Assembly (NCBI GenBank): GCA_963920575.1 | Contig: OY986974.1 | Coordinates: 248,001 to 312,000, forward strand | Direction: 5' to 3' | DNA length: 64,000 nucleotides | DNA from: Narthecium ossifragum | Lineage: Eukaryota; Streptophyta; Magnoliopsida; Dioscoreales; Nartheciaceae | Shown: piece after piece, positions 63,701-64,000 of the stretch | Layout: each line of letters starts with the position of its first letter | Position numbering within the stretch: the stretch's first letter is position 1 | Made by a program: the position numbers and the translations under genes | Notes under the pieces: generated by a model | Seen by the model: the letters and a program-made list of their open reading frames with translations, nothing else | Told to the model about the DNA's origin: nothing | Database searches by the model: none

Positions 63701-64000
63701 TTTTCACTCCGACCTTTTTACTTCTTATTTTTACCATTACTACATTCCCTAATGCTCTATATACCTATACGGATTTTGTAGACGAAATATAGTAGATTAA
63801 CTATTAACTATTTCACTTTTTACTCTCCAAATTTCACTTTTTACCCTGCCTTTATTTACCTTTTTCATATCATTTTTTTATTTTCACTCCGACCTTTTTA
63901 CTTCTTATTTTTACCATTACTACATTCCCTAATGCCCTATATACCTATACGGATTTTGTAGACGAAATATAGTAGATTAACTATTAACTATTTCACTTGT
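60732..64000 (+). repeat. 20-monomer HOR, copy 2, cut by the window end
   Basis: Follows copy 1 monomer for monomer as far as the window allows (about 18 monomers). Differences are few; one is TTTTCGCCCTG near 61140 where copy 1 has TTTTCACCCTG. The end at 64000 is only the window limit. Confidence 0.92.

Larger units (their letters stand above)
1..64000 (+). repeat. Continuous 180-bp tandem satellite array
   Basis: Every stretch of the window can be read as the same unit repeated head to tail, with no inverted copies and no intervening unique sequence. The common length is exactly 180 bp, so lines three apart in the listing align directly; variant lengths are 154, 159, 161, 170, 172, 179 and 181-183 bp. 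Landmarks in each monomer, numbered from TAGATTAAC, are a doubled ATTAACT near the start, TTCACT at about 20, 41 and 91, a T-rich middle, CATTCCCTAATG, TATATACCTATACGG and GACGAAATATAG at the end. About 360 monomers are present and both ends are cut by the window. Satellites of 150-180 bp are common at eukaryotic centromeres; that this one is centromeric is inference. I do not recognise the family. Confidence 0.98.

Noticed and set aside
1..64000. TTAGGG on the minus strand, once per monomer
   Set aside because: It comes from the single CATTCCCTAATG segment. One copy per 180 bp with no tandem run is not telomeric repeat; chance or an incidental resemblance is enough.
1..64000. CENP-B box candidate on the minus strand (TTCGTC...ATCCG)
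   Set aside because: The core of the known box is TTCG, four bases, A, two bases, CGGG. Here the base after TTCG plus four is C and the spacing to CCG is wrong, so the essential positions do not match.
1..64000. CRISPR-like array
   Set aside because: Repeats are direct and regularly spaced, but there are no unique spacers: the whole 180 bp is repeated. No cas genes or leader are present.
1..64000. Inverted repeat CATT-CCCT-AATG as a terminator or hairpin
   Set aside because: The arms are only four bases with a four-base loop and A/T-rich pairing, too weak for a terminator, and it is present in almost every monomer.
1..64000. tRNA, rRNA or Pol III internal promoters
   Set aside because: No cloverleaf-compatible stretch, no GGTTCGA-type B box and no conserved rRNA segment was seen; G is too scarce on the + strand for such structures.
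1..64000. Inverted monomers or a change of array orientation
   Set aside because: I looked for reverse-complement landmarks (CTATATTTCGTC, CCGTATAGG) on the + strand and saw none; all copies point the same way.

Overview
The whole 64-kb window is one uninterrupted tandem satellite DNA array. I found no gene, RNA gene, mobile element or unique sequence in it. The unit is about 180 bp, AT-rich (about 28% G+C in the representative monomer 36778-36957) and strongly strand-asymmetric: that monomer reads A 45, C 41, G 10, T 84 on the + strand. About 360 monomers run head to tail in one orientation, and the array continues past both window edges. Arrays of this size with layered higher-order repeats (HORs) point to a eukaryotic chromosome, most likely centromeric or pericentromeric heterochromatin. 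I do not recognise the satellite family and cannot name the organism.

Layout. Domain A (1-21655) mixes 180-bp monomers with a distinctive class of about 161 bp that lacks 21 bp. It holds an 8-monomer HOR of 1404 bp (3350-4753, 9129-10532, 10533-11935) and larger duplicated blocks offset by 5076 bp and about 15364 bp. At about 21656 the array switches to domain B1 (21656-35336), with almost uniform 180-bp monomers built into 7-, 9- and 11-monomer units that share a common start. Domain B2 (35337-43443) carries an 18-monomer (3241-bp) repeat. Domain C (43444-51550) has its own monomer variants, including a 7-monomer tandem pair of exactly 1253 bp. From 51551 to 57130 B2-type blocks return, with nested duplications of a six-monomer module and one heavily rearranged monomer (53173-53344). 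From 57131 to the end there is a 20-monomer HOR of 3601 bp, whose close relative lies 22335 bp upstream at 34796-37856.

How it works together. Nothing here encodes an evident product; the interest is structural. Private variants, junction monomers and exact length accounting record unequal crossover between HORs. They also record smaller slippage events inside monomers, at three TTCACT sites spaced 21 and 50 bp and at a 7-bp ATTAACT direct repeat. Copies at offsets of 10-22 kb show that blocks have also been copied or separated over long distances, unless some of this is assembly error. Monomer boundaries used here start at the TAGATTAAC motif. They were counted by eye and should be good to a base or two, except block ends marked approximate.
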